Of a stretch of DNA of 64,000 nt, positions 17,367 through 26,169 are shown piece by piece. Numbering within the stretch: position 1 is the stretch's first letter; the number at the start of each line of letters is the position of its first letter. The notes under the pieces were generated by a model. The model was not told the DNA's origin and ran no database searches. It saw only the letters and a program-made list of their open reading frames with translations. The position numbers and the translations under genes are program-made. The DNA is from Butyricicoccus_B sp017886875. Lineage in GTDB: Bacteria; Bacillota; Clostridia; Oscillospirales; Butyricicoccaceae. The stretch is from the NCBI GenBank assembly GCA_963931655.1, contig OZ007036.1:558001-622000 (forward strand), given 5' to 3'.

Positions 17367-17440
17367 TGGAGGTACCACTCAGAATCGAACTGAGGATCAG
17401 GGAGTTGCAGTCCCACGCCTTACCGCTTGGCTATGGTACC
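17367..17440 (-). tRNA. tRNA-Cys (GCA)
   Basis: A full cloverleaf of 74 nt with encoded CCA, anticodon GCA, acceptor GGTACCA / TGGTACC and the U73 discriminator typical of tRNA-Cys. It is the last gene of the tRNA operon. Confidence 0.96.
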
Positions 17441-17443
17441 ATA

Positions 17444-17519
17444 TGGAGCGGATGACGAGGCTCGAACTCGCTACCTCCACCTTGGCAAGGTGGCGCTCTA
17501 CCAGATGAGCTACATCCGC
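17444..17519 (-). tRNA. tRNA-Gly (GCC)
   Basis: A 76-nt cloverleaf with anticodon GCC in a CTTGCCAAG loop region, T-loop GTTCGAG and encoded CCA. Confidence 0.96.
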
Positions 17520-17527
17520 ATTTTAAT

Positions 17528-17603
17528 TGGTGCCTCCGGGCGGAATCGAACCACCGACACGGGGATTTTCAGTCCCCTGCTCTACCGACTGAGCTACAGA
17601 GGC
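17528..17603 (-). tRNA. tRNA-Phe (GAA)
   Basis: A 76-nt cloverleaf with anticodon GAA (loop CTGAAAA), acceptor GCCTCTG / CGGAGGC, A73 and encoded CCA. Confidence 0.96.
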
Positions 17604-17614
17604 GAATTTTAATT

Positions 17615-17691
17615 TGGCGACCCAGATGGGGCTCGAACCCACGACCTCTAGCGTGACAGGCTAGCGCTCTAACCGACTGAGCTACTGGGCC
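17615..17691 (-). tRNA. tRNA-Asp (GTC)
   Basis: A 77-nt cloverleaf with anticodon GTC (loop CTGTCAC), acceptor GGCCCAG / CTGGGTC, G73 and encoded CCA. Confidence 0.96.
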
Positions 17692-17696
17692 AAACA

Positions 17697-17772
17697 TGGT
17701 GGAAGTTAACGGGCTCGAACCGCTGACCCTCTGCTTGTAAGGCAGATGCTCTCCCAGCTGAGCTAAACTTCC
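17697..17772 (-). tRNA. tRNA-Val (TAC)
   Basis: A 76-nt cloverleaf with anticodon TAC (loop CTTACAA), acceptor GGAAGTT / AACTTCC and encoded CCA. It is the first gene of the five-tRNA operon. Confidence 0.96.
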
Positions 17773-17794
17773 GTATCAATCAGCAACGATAGTT

Positions 17795-17823
17795 ATTATA
17801 TAGCATATAATACTATATGTCAA
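17795..17823 (-). promoter_or_regulatory. consensus promoter of the tRNA operon
   Basis: On the minus strand TTGACA (17823-17818) and TATAAT (17800-17795) are 17 bases apart, ending 23 bp before tRNA-Val. Confidence 0.93.
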
Positions 17824-18034
17824 CACTTTTTTCAAAAAAATTTCTTTATTTTTTCTTTTTTATTAAAGCAATATTATAATGCTATATACTCTCCTGCTCA
17901 ATAAATGTGTATTTCCAGAGAAATATACAAATTTTATTATTTTAATTATAATTTTTTCTTAATATGTATATTATTTTCTATGATTTACTGTTATAATTAT
18001 TAGAAACAAGTATCGTAAAGGAGTTTATATATAA

Positions 18035-18148
18035 ATGAAATCTTTTTGGAATGAGTCTATAATGGACCAAATCAAAGATATGGTATATGTTGTATGCTCA
18101 AATGATTATCGACTGGTTTCAGCTAATCAGCGTTTTAAAGAACACTAA
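18035..18148 (+). pseudogene. N-terminal PAS fragment of the inverted gene
   Basis: Thirty-seven codons from ATG to a TAA created by the inversion junction. The last three residues before the stop (KEH) come from junction sequence and the inverted side. Confidence 0.8.
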
Positions 18149-18971
18149 AATCAATACCAAGAGCTATGATTTTTGACATAACATTGATAATATATTCAAA
18201 AGAGTTTATCATAATGCTTTCTGTTATTTCCATATGTAAAAGTTTATAATCAAAATCGTATTGACTTATAGTTCTTTTAACAGTTTGATAAAAATCCTCT
18301 GTTGAAAACTGGGCAGAAGATACATTTATATTTATTTGCACATCAGCAAGATTATTTTTTTTACGTTCTTCAAGCAGTTTGCATACTTCTTCCATAACAA
18401 ATTGACCAAGTACACCTATTGTTCCATTAGCTTCTGCAATCGGAATAAAATCAGCAGGTGAAACCCAACCTAGCTCATCATCATATAATCTTAGCAAAGC
18501 TTCACATTTTGTAAATTTATTTTCTTCTATAGAGTATACAGGTTGGTAAAAAACTTGGAAACCATTTTTTCTTACATCGCCCTTAACAAGAGAAATTATT
18601 CTATTATCTCTCTCCATTTTTTTAATATCAGACGCTTCAAAATATGTTATAGCACCAATTTCACGTTCAACTTGTTTAGATAAAGTGTATTCAAGATGAT
18701 GTAAAACTTGCTGTGCATTTTCAGCAAATCGAGGTACTTCAATACCTACAATATTTACTTCAGGAAGAAATAGTTTGTTTTTATGTTCTATATCATCACA
18801 GATAGGGTTTGCAGCGATTTCATGAGCTTTTTGTCTATCAATTTCATTAGTAGCTATAAAAGCAAATTTAACACCGCCAATACGATAAATTTTATCTTTA
18901 TCAGAATAAATAGAGCAATAATGGTCAGATAATGTTTTTATAAATTCATCGCCAGCTTTGCGACCAAGCAT
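18135..18971 (-). pseudogene. inverted GGDEF/EAL fragment
   Basis: Encodes 278 residues of the middle of the gene: the last part of a GGDEF domain with RIGGVKFAF in place of RIGGDEFAF, then the EAL domain start (CEALLRL), NVSSAQF and MEITES, ending at LGIDFSV where the inversion breakpoint cuts the DDFGTG motif. The first Met is internal; reading through the T-run frameshift at about 19002-19007 joins it to the upstream part. Confidence 0.85.
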
Positions 18972-19683
18972 AAGATTATAATTACTAAAGTTTTTTATCT
19001 TAAAAAATAGATATAAAATGTTTCTTTTGAATTAAAGAGCTTTTCAGCATCACGTAAAAAAGCAAGCTGATTTTTTAAATTTACAGTTAGGTCTAAATAA
19101 GCGATTGTGCTCAATCGTCTTTCTTTTTTCAACTTGAGCTGTTATATCATATCCTGTAAAAATAACACTGTTTTGACCGTCTGGCTGTACTACATTAACT
19201 GCGTCAATATTAAGGTATTTTCCTAATTTACTTATATATGACTCAGGCATATGATAAGTATCACCATTTTTTCTCATGGAATTAAATGGACAGACACTAC
19301 ATGGAGAAGTTTTACCCATAAGTGCTTCAAAACAAAGTGCACCACGTTTCATTTCAGGTAAAAGTGATTGTAAATAAGAATTTACAAATGTAATACGATG
19401 AGTATTAGGGTTTATGGTATACGCAGCAGCATTTATACCGTTTAACACATCACGCATAACTTCCATTGATTCAGTAACACTTGGAAGGTTTGATGCAGTA
19501 CAAACGCAAAGGTCTAAATCATCATTTGTATTTTGTTTTTGAAATGCAACTTCTATCATTTCGTTATCATTTATTTAAAATAACAGATTTATCTTTAGTA
19601 GCTTTATCTATACCACAAATTTCACATGGTTTATCGCTACCGAAAATGAGTTTATGACATTTTATACCTTTATGGTATTCAGG
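18137..19683. other. inverted DNA segment, about 1.55 kb
   Basis: Breakpoints are placed by protein continuity. CGTTTT lies at 18131-18136 and its inverse AAAACG at 19684-19689. The flanking 15-mers are related in inverted orientation (18131-18145 against the reverse of 19675-19689), identical at 11 of 15 positions. No recombinase gene is near. Confidence 0.8.
19050..19559 (-). pseudogene. inverted PAS fragment
   Basis: Encodes a PAS-like segment with a Cys-rich insertion (CFEALMGKTSPCSVCPF) and the usual closing VIFTGYDITAQVEKRK. An extra base near 19089-19102 shifts the frame just before the GGDEF part, and an extra base near 19570-19578 breaks the join to the preceding PAS (PCEICG segment). 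Confidence 0.82.
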
Positions 19684-19691
19684 AAAACGTT

Positions 19692-20003
19692 GATGATTTT
19701 GGTACAGGTTATTCAAATATTAGTTATCTTGGTGCTTTACCTCTTACTGGTTTAAAGCTTGACCGTTCATTTATTGAACATGTAGCACATTCAGATGTAC
19801 ACGCAATGATTGTTCGTAATGTTGTTAAATTCTCTAAAGATTTAGGCTTTCATGTTGTGGCCGAAGGCGTTGAAAACTTAGAACAGTATAATATTTTAAA
19901 ACGTCTTGGCTGTGATTATATACAAGGATTTTTATTCTCAAAAGCTATACCTAAAGATGACTATGAAAATTTTCTACAAAAACATTACTGTTATAATATA
20001 TAA
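19692..20003 (+). pseudogene. C-terminal EAL fragment of the inverted gene
   Basis: Encodes 103 residues from DDFGTGYS through LKLDRSF, AEGVEN and LGCDYIQGFLFSKAI to the natural stop. It has no ribosome site or start of its own. Confidence 0.88.
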
Positions 20004-20036
20004 AAAATGCAGCTCTACACAATAGAGCTGCATTTT
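20004..20036 (+). terminator. bidirectional terminator
   Basis: A 13-bp perfect stem (AAAATGCAGCTCT / AGAGCTGCATTTT, 7-nt loop) with T-runs on both strands serves the broken EAL gene and luxS. Confidence 0.92.
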
Positions 20037-20038
20037 CA

Positions 20039-20497
20039 TTACTTTTTATAAACTAAGTCAGCCTCTGTCCAATCTTTTAAAATTGGAAGCATATTAGCTG
20101 CCATCTGTTTTGCACCTTGGAGGTCATGTAATAGATAGTTACCACACTCAATCCTACTTGCCCCCGGAATTTCACCTTCATAACCAGCTATAAATTTCAT
20201 ACTTTCATTTACAAGCTTAATTGCATCTTGTGGTGCAAGGTCACGAACTAGGAAATAAAAACCTGTTTGACAACCCATAGGGCCACAATAAATTATATTT
20301 TCTGCAAAATCACTATTTCGTGTATAGGTTGCGAATAAATGCTCAAAAGTATGTGTTGCTGCTGGGTCTAAATAAACACCACCATTAGGAATAACCATGC
20401 GAATATCATAGGTAGTAATATCACCATCTATTCTTGATGTATACATACCCTGCGTAAGCACATCATGATTTACTTCAAAACTTGCAATTCTTTTCAT
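20039..20497 (-). CDS. luxS: S-ribosylhomocysteine lyase LuxS
   Basis: Splits S-ribosylhomocysteine into homocysteine and the precursor of autoinducer-2, part of the activated methyl cycle in the cytoplasm. The 152 residues match the family. The iron-binding HTFEH motif, the catalytic Cys region (YCGPMGCQTGFYF) and the early SFEVNHD are clear. It begins 16 bp after guaB, so the two are probably co-transcribed. With metK and metY nearby it closes a local SAM-recycling theme, although the genes are in separate units. Confidence 0.96.
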   Translation of the reverse strand: MKRIASFEVNHDVLTQGMYTSRIDGDITTYDIRMVIPNGGVYLDPAATHTFEHLFATYTRNSDFAENIIYCGPMGCQTGFYFLVRDLAPQDAIKLVNESMKFIAGYEGEIPGASRIECGNYLLHDLQGAKQMAANMLPILKDWTEADLVYKK

Positions 20498-20513
20498 TAT
20501 TTTACCCTCACAT

Positions 20514-22022
20514 TTAGTTATGAGCTGCTAAAGTAGAGTCTTTAAGCACAACATCATGTGCACCGCCTTCAACGATAGAAGTAGCAGATACAAGTGTAAT
20601 CTTAGCTTTTGCTTGAAGCTCAGAAATTGACAACGAACCACAGTTACACATTGTAGAACGAACCTTATTAAGTGTTAGAGTTACATTATCATGCAAAGAA
20701 CCAGCATAAGGAACATAAGAATCTACACCTTCCTCAAAAGATAGCTTCTTATCTCCACCCATATCATAACGTTGCCAGTTTCTAGCTCTTGCAGAGCCTT
20801 CACCCCAGTATTCCTTCATAAATGTGCCACCAATTTTAACCTTGTTTGTTGGTGACTCATCAAATCTTGAGAAGTAACGACCAAGCATTACAAAATCTGC
20901 ACCCATAGCTAAAGCTAAAGTAATATGATAGTCATGTACAATACCACCATCAGAACAAATAGGAATATAAACGCCTGTTTCCTTGTAGTATTCATCACGA
21001 GCTGCTGCAACCTCGATTGTAGCGGTAGCCTGTCCACGACCAATACCCTTCTGCTCACGAGTGATACAGATAGAACCGCCACCAATACCAATTTTAATAA
21101 AATCAGCACCAGCTTCAGCAAGGAAACGGAAACCTTCTCTGTCTACAACATTACCAGCACCAACTTTAACACTATCGCCATATTTTTCACGAATCCATTT
21201 GAGTGTACGAAGTTGCCATTCAGAATAGCCTTCAGATGAGTCAATACATAATACATCAGCACCAGCTTCAACAAGAGCTGGAACTCTCTCCTCATAGTCA
21301 CGTGTGTTGATACCAGCACCAACAACATAACGCTTTTCATCGTCCAAAAGCTCAAGGGTGTTAGTTTTATGGCTATCATAGTCCTTACGGAATACCATAT
21401 AAACTAGGTGTTGATTTTCATCAACAAGTGGCAAAGCATTTAGCTTATTTTCCCAAATGATATCATTTGCAACCTTTAAAGTTGTATCAGCTGGAGCAGT
21501 GATTAACTTTTCAAATGGAGTCATAAAAGTAGACACCTTTTCGGTTGTATCCATACGGGATACACGATAATCACGGCTTGTAACTATACCAAGCAGCTTA
21601 CCTGTTGCAGTACCATCTTCAGTAACTGCCATTGTAGAGTGACCTGTTTTCTCCTTTAGAGCTAGAACATCAGCCAGAGTCATATCAGGTGTAATGTTAG
21701 AATCAGACACAATAAATCCTGCTTTATAAGCCTTTACACGAGCCACCATAGCAGCTTCATTTTCGATTGTCTGAGAGCCATAAATAAAGGAGATGCCGCC
21801 TTCCCTAGCCAAAGCAATCGCCATATTGTCATCAGATACAGCCTGCATAATTGCTGAAACCAGTGGGATATTAGCATATAAAGATGCTTGTTCACCCTTT
21901 TTGTATTTTACTATAGGTGTACGCAAGCTAACATTTGCTGGCATACACTCTGAAGATGAATAACCTGGAACTAAAAGGTATTCACTAAATGTACGGGAAG
22001 GTTCTGAAAAATAAAATGCCAT
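20514..22022 (-). CDS. guaB: IMP dehydrogenase
   Basis: Oxidises IMP to XMP with NAD, the committed step to GMP. The start at 22022 gives 502 residues (MAFYFSEPSRTFSEY) with AAGGAG upstream; an in-frame GTG at 22046 lies before that site. Two CBS repeats (about residues 95-220) interrupt the barrel. The catalytic loop GGGSICITREQ, the phosphate-binding CSDGGI and the flap region ARNWQRY are present. The catalytic Cys is in SICIT. luxS follows on the same strand. Confidence 0.95.
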   Translation of the reverse strand: MAFYFSEPSRTFSEYLLVPGYSSSECMPANVSLRTPIVKYKKGEQASLYANIPLVSAIMQAVSDDNMAIALAREGGISFIYGSQTIENEAAMVARVKAYKAGFIVSDSNITPDMTLADVLALKEKTGHSTMAVTEDGTATGKLLGIVTSRDYRVSRMDTTEKVSTFMTPFEKLITAPADTTLKVANDIIWENKLNALPLVDENQHLVYMVFRKDYDSHKTNTLELLDDEKRYVVGAGINTRDYEERVPALVEAGADVLCIDSSEGYSEWQLRTLKWIREKYGDSVKVGAGNVVDREGFRFLAEAGADFIKIGIGGGSICITREQKGIGRGQATATIEVAAARDEYYKETGVYIPICSDGGIVHDYHITLALAMGADFVMLGRYFSRFDESPTNKVKIGGTFMKEYWGEGSARARNWQRYDMGGDKKLSFEEGVDSYVPYAGSLHDNVTLTLNKVRSTMCNCGSLSISELQAKAKITLVSATSIVEGGAHDVVLKDSTLAAHN

Positions 22023-22181
22023 GTTTGTTTCTCCTTTTCCGACCAAATCTGCAATTTGTGTTTGTACTATTATACTACCTAAACATACATAAAGTAAAGG
22101 CTTAGATTGTTACATAAATATAAACTTTTTCGCTTTTTTTCTATGCAAACCGCCCTTTATTGTCTAATCAACAAAACTCTT

Positions 22182-22748
22182 TTAGTTTTCTGAGCGATTT
22201 TCATGCAGGTATGTAGCTTCTAAATCTGACAAATGAAGTTTAACTGCTATTGGATATTTTTCATAGGCTGTTGCTATTGTAAAACTTCCTGCTTTTGCAG
22301 AGTCATCAAATCCTCCCATATGCCAACGTATAGCAACTGCTTCTTCATTTTTAAGTCGCATAAAACGCTCAATTAAAAATACTGACTTTTCACCATGACC
22401 ATATGGAAATTTATCATCAATAGTATAATAAGGTACTTTTTCCCATTCACCATTTTCATTTTTCTTATTTCTATAATCCACAGTATAAAATCCCGCTTTA
22501 CATATATCATGAAGTAGTGAAACTATTGTAAAGCTTTCAAGGTCATCTTTCTCCATGTCAAAATGTTTTGCAATCATAACTTCATATACATTTAGACTAT
22601 GCTCAACAAGACCACCTTCATAAGCTGCATGAAACCTTGTTGAAGCAGGAGCTGTAAAAAAGTCTGTGCTTTCTAACCATTCAAGTAGTTTATCTGCTCC
22701 TCTTCTTGTAACCTGTCTGCGAAAAATCTCTAAAAATTTCTCTTTCAT
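22182..22748 (-). CDS. HD-domain phosphohydrolase-like protein
   Basis: A 188-residue protein with an HD-type metal centre: His (YEGGLVEHSLNVYEVM), the HD pair (SLLHDICKAGFY) and a late His (IRWHMGGF). Such proteins hydrolyse nucleotide or nucleic-acid phosphoesters. Its ATG overlaps the stop of cca by 4 bases, so it is translationally coupled to the CCA-adding enzyme and may act on RNA or nucleotides. The substrate is not known. Confidence 0.85.
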   Translation of the reverse strand: MKEKFLEIFRRQVTRRGADKLLEWLESTDFFTAPASTRFHAAYEGGLVEHSLNVYEVMIAKHFDMEKDDLESFTIVSLLHDICKAGFYTVDYRNKKNENGEWEKVPYYTIDDKFPYGHGEKSVFLIERFMRLKNEEAVAIRWHMGGFDDSAKAGSFTIATAYEKYPIAVKLHLSDLEATYLHENRSEN

Positions 22749-24064
22749 ATTTTTCCCTCTTTTAGTAAATTTAAAAGTATTTCTTTTGTATTATATTTAG
22801 GATTTTCTAATACAAACCCTAACATTTTATTTAATATATCGCCTATTTGCTTGCCTTTAAAACCAAGGCTCATTAAATCATAGCCATTTACAGGCAAATT
22901 TTTAACTGAAAGACATGGTTTTTCATTTATAACATCATTTATAAGTTTTTCAAGCCTTATAAAATATGATAAATATTCCTCATGTGTTCCTCTTGCAATA
23001 CTATCAGCTTTTTGCAATCTTATTAGATTTCTAAGACGAGTTTCACCAAATCTTACAAGTTTTCTTCTTATAATATGAGGTTCATCTTTTATAAAACTAT
23101 CATGATGTTCTACAAGAAATATAATTTCTTCTCTTATAGCTTTTGATAGTTTAAGTTTTTGTGTACGAAATTCAGCATATTCTTTACTGATTTTTGGGTG
23201 TGAATAAAAATGTCCTATACCATTTTTATCTATTGTCATACATTCTGGTTTACCCGTATCATGATAAAGTGCCGCAAATCTTAAAACTGGTTCAGCTTTC
23301 ACTTGCTCCATTGTTCGTATTGAGTGTTCTAAAACATCATATATATGATATGGATTTTTTTGCTCTAAATTTTTCATTGGTAAAATCTCAGGTAAAATAA
23401 CACCAAATACATCAATAAATTCTCTTATAACTTTACCTGCATGGCAACCACATATTAAACGCATAAGTTCAGTTGAAATGCGTTCAGCCGAAATATTTAA
23501 AAGTAAATCAGCTTTTGCTTTTAGTGCATTTTTAGTTTTTTGCTCTATTTCAAAGCCGTATTCTGATGCCATACGAAGTCCACGCAGTATCCTAAGTGCA
23601 TCTTCTGAAAAACGCTCATCAGCATTACCAACGGCTTTCAAAATTTTGTTTTCTAAATCATTTTTACCACCAAATAAATCTATAAAACCATCATATTGTG
23701 AATATGCAATAGCATTTATAGTAAAGTCTCGTCTTGATAAGTCCTCATCTATGTTGCTAACAAAGCAAATACTATCAGGACGTCTAAAATCGGTATAGGC
23801 TGCCTCTTTGCGAAAGGTTGTGATTTCAAGCGGCTTATTATCAATTAAAATTGTAAGTGTACCATGTGAAATACCTGTTTCAATTATACGTTCACACTTA
23901 AAAACTTCTTTCATTTGCTCTGGCGTTGCCAAAGTGCATAAATCGTAATCGTGTGGTATTTTTCCCATAAGTGCATCTCTGACTGCACCTCCTACAACAT
24001 ACGCACTAAATCCCGCTTTATTTAACATATCTATTGCATATTTTACCTCATTCGGTATATACAT
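22745..24064 (-). CDS. cca: CCA-adding tRNA nucleotidyltransferase with HD domain
   Basis: Adds or repairs the 3' CCA of tRNA. The class II head holds GGAVRDALMG and the DYDLCT catalytic Asp pair (about residues 24-43), then RRDFTINAIAY and the RILRGLRMASEYGF helix. A C-terminal HD domain (FAALYHDTGKPE) makes 439 residues, the long form of the enzyme. The start lies 2 bp after the DUF896 stop, with the ribosome site inside the end of that gene. All five tRNAs in this window already encode CCA, so repair is the likely main job for these. Confidence 0.94.
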   Translation of the reverse strand: MYIPNEVKYAIDMLNKAGFSAYVVGGAVRDALMGKIPHDYDLCTLATPEQMKEVFKCERIIETGISHGTLTILIDNKPLEITTFRKEAAYTDFRRPDSICFVSNIDEDLSRRDFTINAIAYSQYDGFIDLFGGKNDLENKILKAVGNADERFSEDALRILRGLRMASEYGFEIEQKTKNALKAKADLLLNISAERISTELMRLICGCHAGKVIREFIDVFGVILPEILPMKNLEQKNPYHIYDVLEHSIRTMEQVKAEPVLRFAALYHDTGKPECMTIDKNGIGHFYSHPKISKEYAEFRTQKLKLSKAIREEIIFLVEHHDSFIKDEPHIIRRKLVRFGETRLRNLIRLQKADSIARGTHEEYLSYFIRLEKLINDVINEKPCLSVKNLPVNGYDLMSLGFKGKQIGDILNKMLGFVLENPKYNTKEILLNLLKEGKI

Positions 24065-24066
24065 TA

Positions 24067-24279
24067 TTAGTTCTCCTTATCTTTTTGTGTTAAACGATAA
24101 GAAGTACCATCTGGATTTATAACAACTGTATTATCAAGCTGTGCTTTTAAACTTCCTCTAAACTCAGCAATATATTCTTCTCTTAGAGCTTTTCTTTCCT
24201 CCTGCTCTTTTGCAGTTAACCCCTCTATTTTAGCCTTTTTAGCAAGTTCATTTATTCTATCAATTTTTTTCTTATCCAT
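24067..24279 (-). CDS. DUF896 (YnzC-like) small protein
   Basis: A 70-residue protein starting MDKKKIDRINELAKK, with the EGLTAKEQEERKALREEYI core of DUF896. In Bacillus a member (YnzC) lies in an SOS-linked operon, but the role is unknown. The ATG at 24279 follows AAAGG, and the longer open frame upstream covers the promoter. It is the first gene of the DUF896-cca-HD run. Confidence 0.88.
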   Translation of the reverse strand: MDKKKIDRINELAKKAKIEGLTAKEQEERKALREEYIAEFRGSLKAQLDNTVVINPDGTSYRLTQKDKEN

Positions 24280-24321
24280 AATATAAACTAACCTTTCAAA
24301 ACAAAATTTTTCTTTTAAATT

Positions 24322-24350
24322 ATTATAGCCCCAAAACAAACAAAATACAA
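24322..24350 (-). promoter_or_regulatory. promoter of the DUF896-cca-HD operon
   Basis: On the minus strand TTGTAT (24350-24345) and TATAAT (24327-24322) are 17 bases apart. It is back to back with the metY promoter. Confidence 0.8.
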
Positions 24351-24356
24351 GTTTTC

Positions 24357-24386
24357 TTGACCTATATATATTTAACATGATACAAT
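24357..24386 (+). promoter_or_regulatory. promoter of the metY-like gene
   Basis: TTGACC (24357-24362) and TACAAT (24381-24386) are 18 bases apart. No S-box or T-box fits in the roughly 35-nt leader. Confidence 0.72.
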
Positions 24387-24426
24387 GAAAGCAGTATAAT
24401 TTTAACCAAAAAAGGGGCGTTTAATA

Positions 24427-25692
24427 ATGAATATTGAAACTAAATGTCTGCACTCTGGTTATAAACCTGCAAATGGTGCTCCAGGGGTAATGCCTATTGT
24501 GCAATCCACTACATATCGTTTTGACTCAACCGAGCATATCGCTGCTCTTTTTGATATGCCAACAGAATTTATGTATTCACGATTTGCAAACCCTACTTGT
24601 GATGCAGTTGAAAAGAAGATTGCAGACCTTGAAGGCGGTGTTGGTGCAATGCTTACAAGCTCTGGTCAAGCTGCATCAATGATTTCTATTTTAAATATTT
24701 GCTCTGCTGGTGACAGCTTTATTGCAACCTCTACCATTTATGGTGGTACTATTAATCTTTTTGGTGTTACACTAAAAAAGCTAGGCATTGAAGTTATCTG
24801 GGCTGATGCTGAGGCAAGCGAAGAAGAAATTCAAAAACTATTTAAGGAAAATACTAAGGCTGTTTTTGGTGAAACACTTGCAAACCCTGCTCTTTGCGTA
24901 TTTGACATTGAAAAATGGGCTAATATTGCACATAAAAACAATGTTCCTCTTATTGTAGATAATACATTTGCTACTCCTTACCTTTGCCGCCCATTTGAAT
25001 TTGATGCTGACATTGTTATTCATTCAACTTCTAAATATATGGACGGACATGCTTTACAGTGTGGCGGTGTAATTGTTGACAGTGGTAATTTTGATTGGGT
25101 AAGCTCTGGCAAATTCCCTGATTTTACCGAGCCAGATGAAAGCTATCATGGTGTTGTTTATACCCGTGATTTTGGTAATATGGCTTATATTATTAAGGCT
25201 AGAATGCAGCTTATGCGTGATTTTGGCTGTTATCCTGCTGCACACTCTGCATTTTTATTAAATCTAGGTCTTGAAACTTTATCTGTTCGCATGAAACAAT
25301 ACTGTGAAAATGCTCTTAAAGTTGCAAATCATCTTAAAAACCATGAAAAGATTGATAGCATTCGTTATCCTGCTCTTGAAGGCGATGAATACCACGAAAG
25401 AGCTAAAAAATATTTACCACTTGGTACTTCTGGTGTTATGGCAATCAACATTAAGGGCGGCAGACAAGCTGCAATGAAGTTTATGGACAGCGTTAAACTT
25501 GCTTGTAATGAAGTTCATGTTGCAGATATCCGCACATGCGTACTTCACCCAGCAAGTGAAACTCACCGTCAATTAACTGATGAACAGCTTGTCGCAGCTG
25601 GTGTAGCTCCTGCCCTTGTTCGTCTTTCTGTTGGTCTTGAAAATGTCGATGATATCATTGCAGATTTAGACCAAGCTCTTGCACAAATTTAA
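24427..25692 (+). CDS. metY: O-acetylhomoserine sulfhydrylase (Cys/Met metabolism PLP enzyme)
   Basis: Makes homocysteine from O-acetylhomoserine and sulfide, using PLP. The 421 residues match MetY, which is longer than cystathionine enzymes. Visible features are YSRFANPTCDAVEKKIADLEGG, the cofactor-stacking TSSGQAA region, the VDNTFATPYLCRP strand with the PLP Asp, and the Schiff-base Lys in HSTSKYMDGH. The long C-terminal LACNEVHVADIRTCVLHPASETHRQ also fits. A GNAT gene follows 18 bp later. The sulfhydrylase call is by similarity; cysteine synthesis cannot be excluded. Confidence 0.92.
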   Translation: MNIETKCLHSGYKPANGAPGVMPIVQSTTYRFDSTEHIAALFDMPTEFMYSRFANPTCDAVEKKIADLEGGVGAMLTSSGQAASMISILNICSAGDSFIATSTIYGGTINLFGVTLKKLGIEVIWADAEASEEEIQKLFKENTKAVFGETLANPALCVFDIEKWANIAHKNNVPLIVDNTFATPYLCRPFEFDADIVIHSTSKYMDGHALQCGGVIVDSGNFDWVSSGKFPDFTEPDESYHGVVYTRDFGNMAYIIKARMQLMRDFGCYPAAHSAFLLNLGLETLSVRMKQYCENALKVANHLKNHEKIDSIRYPALEGDEYHERAKKYLPLGTSGVMAINIKGGRQAAMKFMDSVKLACNEVHVADIRTCVLHPASETHRQLTDEQLVAAGVAPALVRLSVGLENVDDIIADLDQALAQI

Positions 25693-25710
25693 TATTTATG
25701 AGGTAAACTT

Positions 25711-26163
25711 ATGGAAATTCGTGAAATTTTACCGTGGGACGAAAGTTATTTTTATGATATGGTAAAAAAGTTTTATGATAGTCCTGCTGTAGACCATAAA
25801 ATACCTAACTACCATGCAGAAAGAACATTTAAGCTGCTTATGAGTGGCACTCCTTACGCTCGTTGTTTTATTGCCGCTGATAAAGACAATATACCTAAAG
25901 GGTATTGTTTATGCTCCATTACATGGTCAAATGAAGCCGGTGGTATTTGTGTATGGATTGATGAACTTATGGTTGATGAAACTGCTCGTGGTCAAGGTAT
26001 AGGTCAAATACTGATTGCAACCGTTTGTGAAACATATCCAAATGCTGCAAGATTTCGTCTTGAAGTCACAAGTGAAAATATTCGTGCTGCAAAGCTCTAT
26101 AAAGGTTTAGGATTTAATGAACTGCACTATAACCAAATGGTGCTTGAGCAACCGCAGCCATAA
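25711..26163 (+). CDS. GNAT acetyltransferase, substrate unknown
   Basis: A 150-residue acetyltransferase. Strand 4 and the acetyl-CoA loop read IDELMVDETARGQGIGQILI (about residues 86-105), followed by FRLEVTSENIRAAKLYKGLGF, the usual late motif. GAGG lies before the ATG. It is probably transcribed with the metY-like gene and ends at a strong terminator. No sequence feature points to its substrate. Confidence 0.85.
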   Translation: MEIREILPWDESYFYDMVKKFYDSPAVDHKIPNYHAERTFKLLMSGTPYARCFIAADKDNIPKGYCLCSITWSNEAGGICVWIDELMVDETARGQGIGQILIATVCETYPNAARFRLEVTSENIRAAKLYKGLGFNELHYNQMVLEQPQP

Positions 26164-26169
26164 AAATTT

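Larger units (their letters stand above)
18035..20003 (+). pseudogene. PAS-GGDEF-EAL signalling gene broken by an internal inversion
   Basis: The two ends of one gene lie on the plus strand and its middle lies on the minus strand. The plus-strand start (18035-18136) encodes MKSFWNES through NQRF of a PAS domain behind AAAGGAG. The plus-strand end (19692-20003) encodes DDFGTGYSNISYLG onward, the C-terminal third of an EAL domain. The segment of about 18137-19683 reads in reverse as the missing PAS, GGDEF and EAL parts. Flipping it restores NQRF-PEYHKGIKCHK at the left and LGIDFSV-DDFGTGYS at the right. The restored product would be about 650 residues. Its GGDEF site is degenerate (GGVKF), while EALLRL and MEITES suggest a phosphodiesterase. 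Three single-base frameshifts also lie inside the segment. Confidence 0.9.

Noticed and set aside
17427..17612. Short open reading frame across the tRNA genes
   Set aside because: It runs antisense through the tRNA-Gly and tRNA-Phe cloverleafs and has no start signals.
18137..19683. Inverted segment as an assembly chimera
   Set aside because: Both junctions fall inside one gene and flipping restores one continuous protein, which random misjoining would not produce; misassembly by strand error is still possible and is listed as a test.
24387..24426. SAM riboswitch before the metY-like gene
   Set aside because: The leader is too short and has no S-box core; the only riboswitch in the window is before metK.
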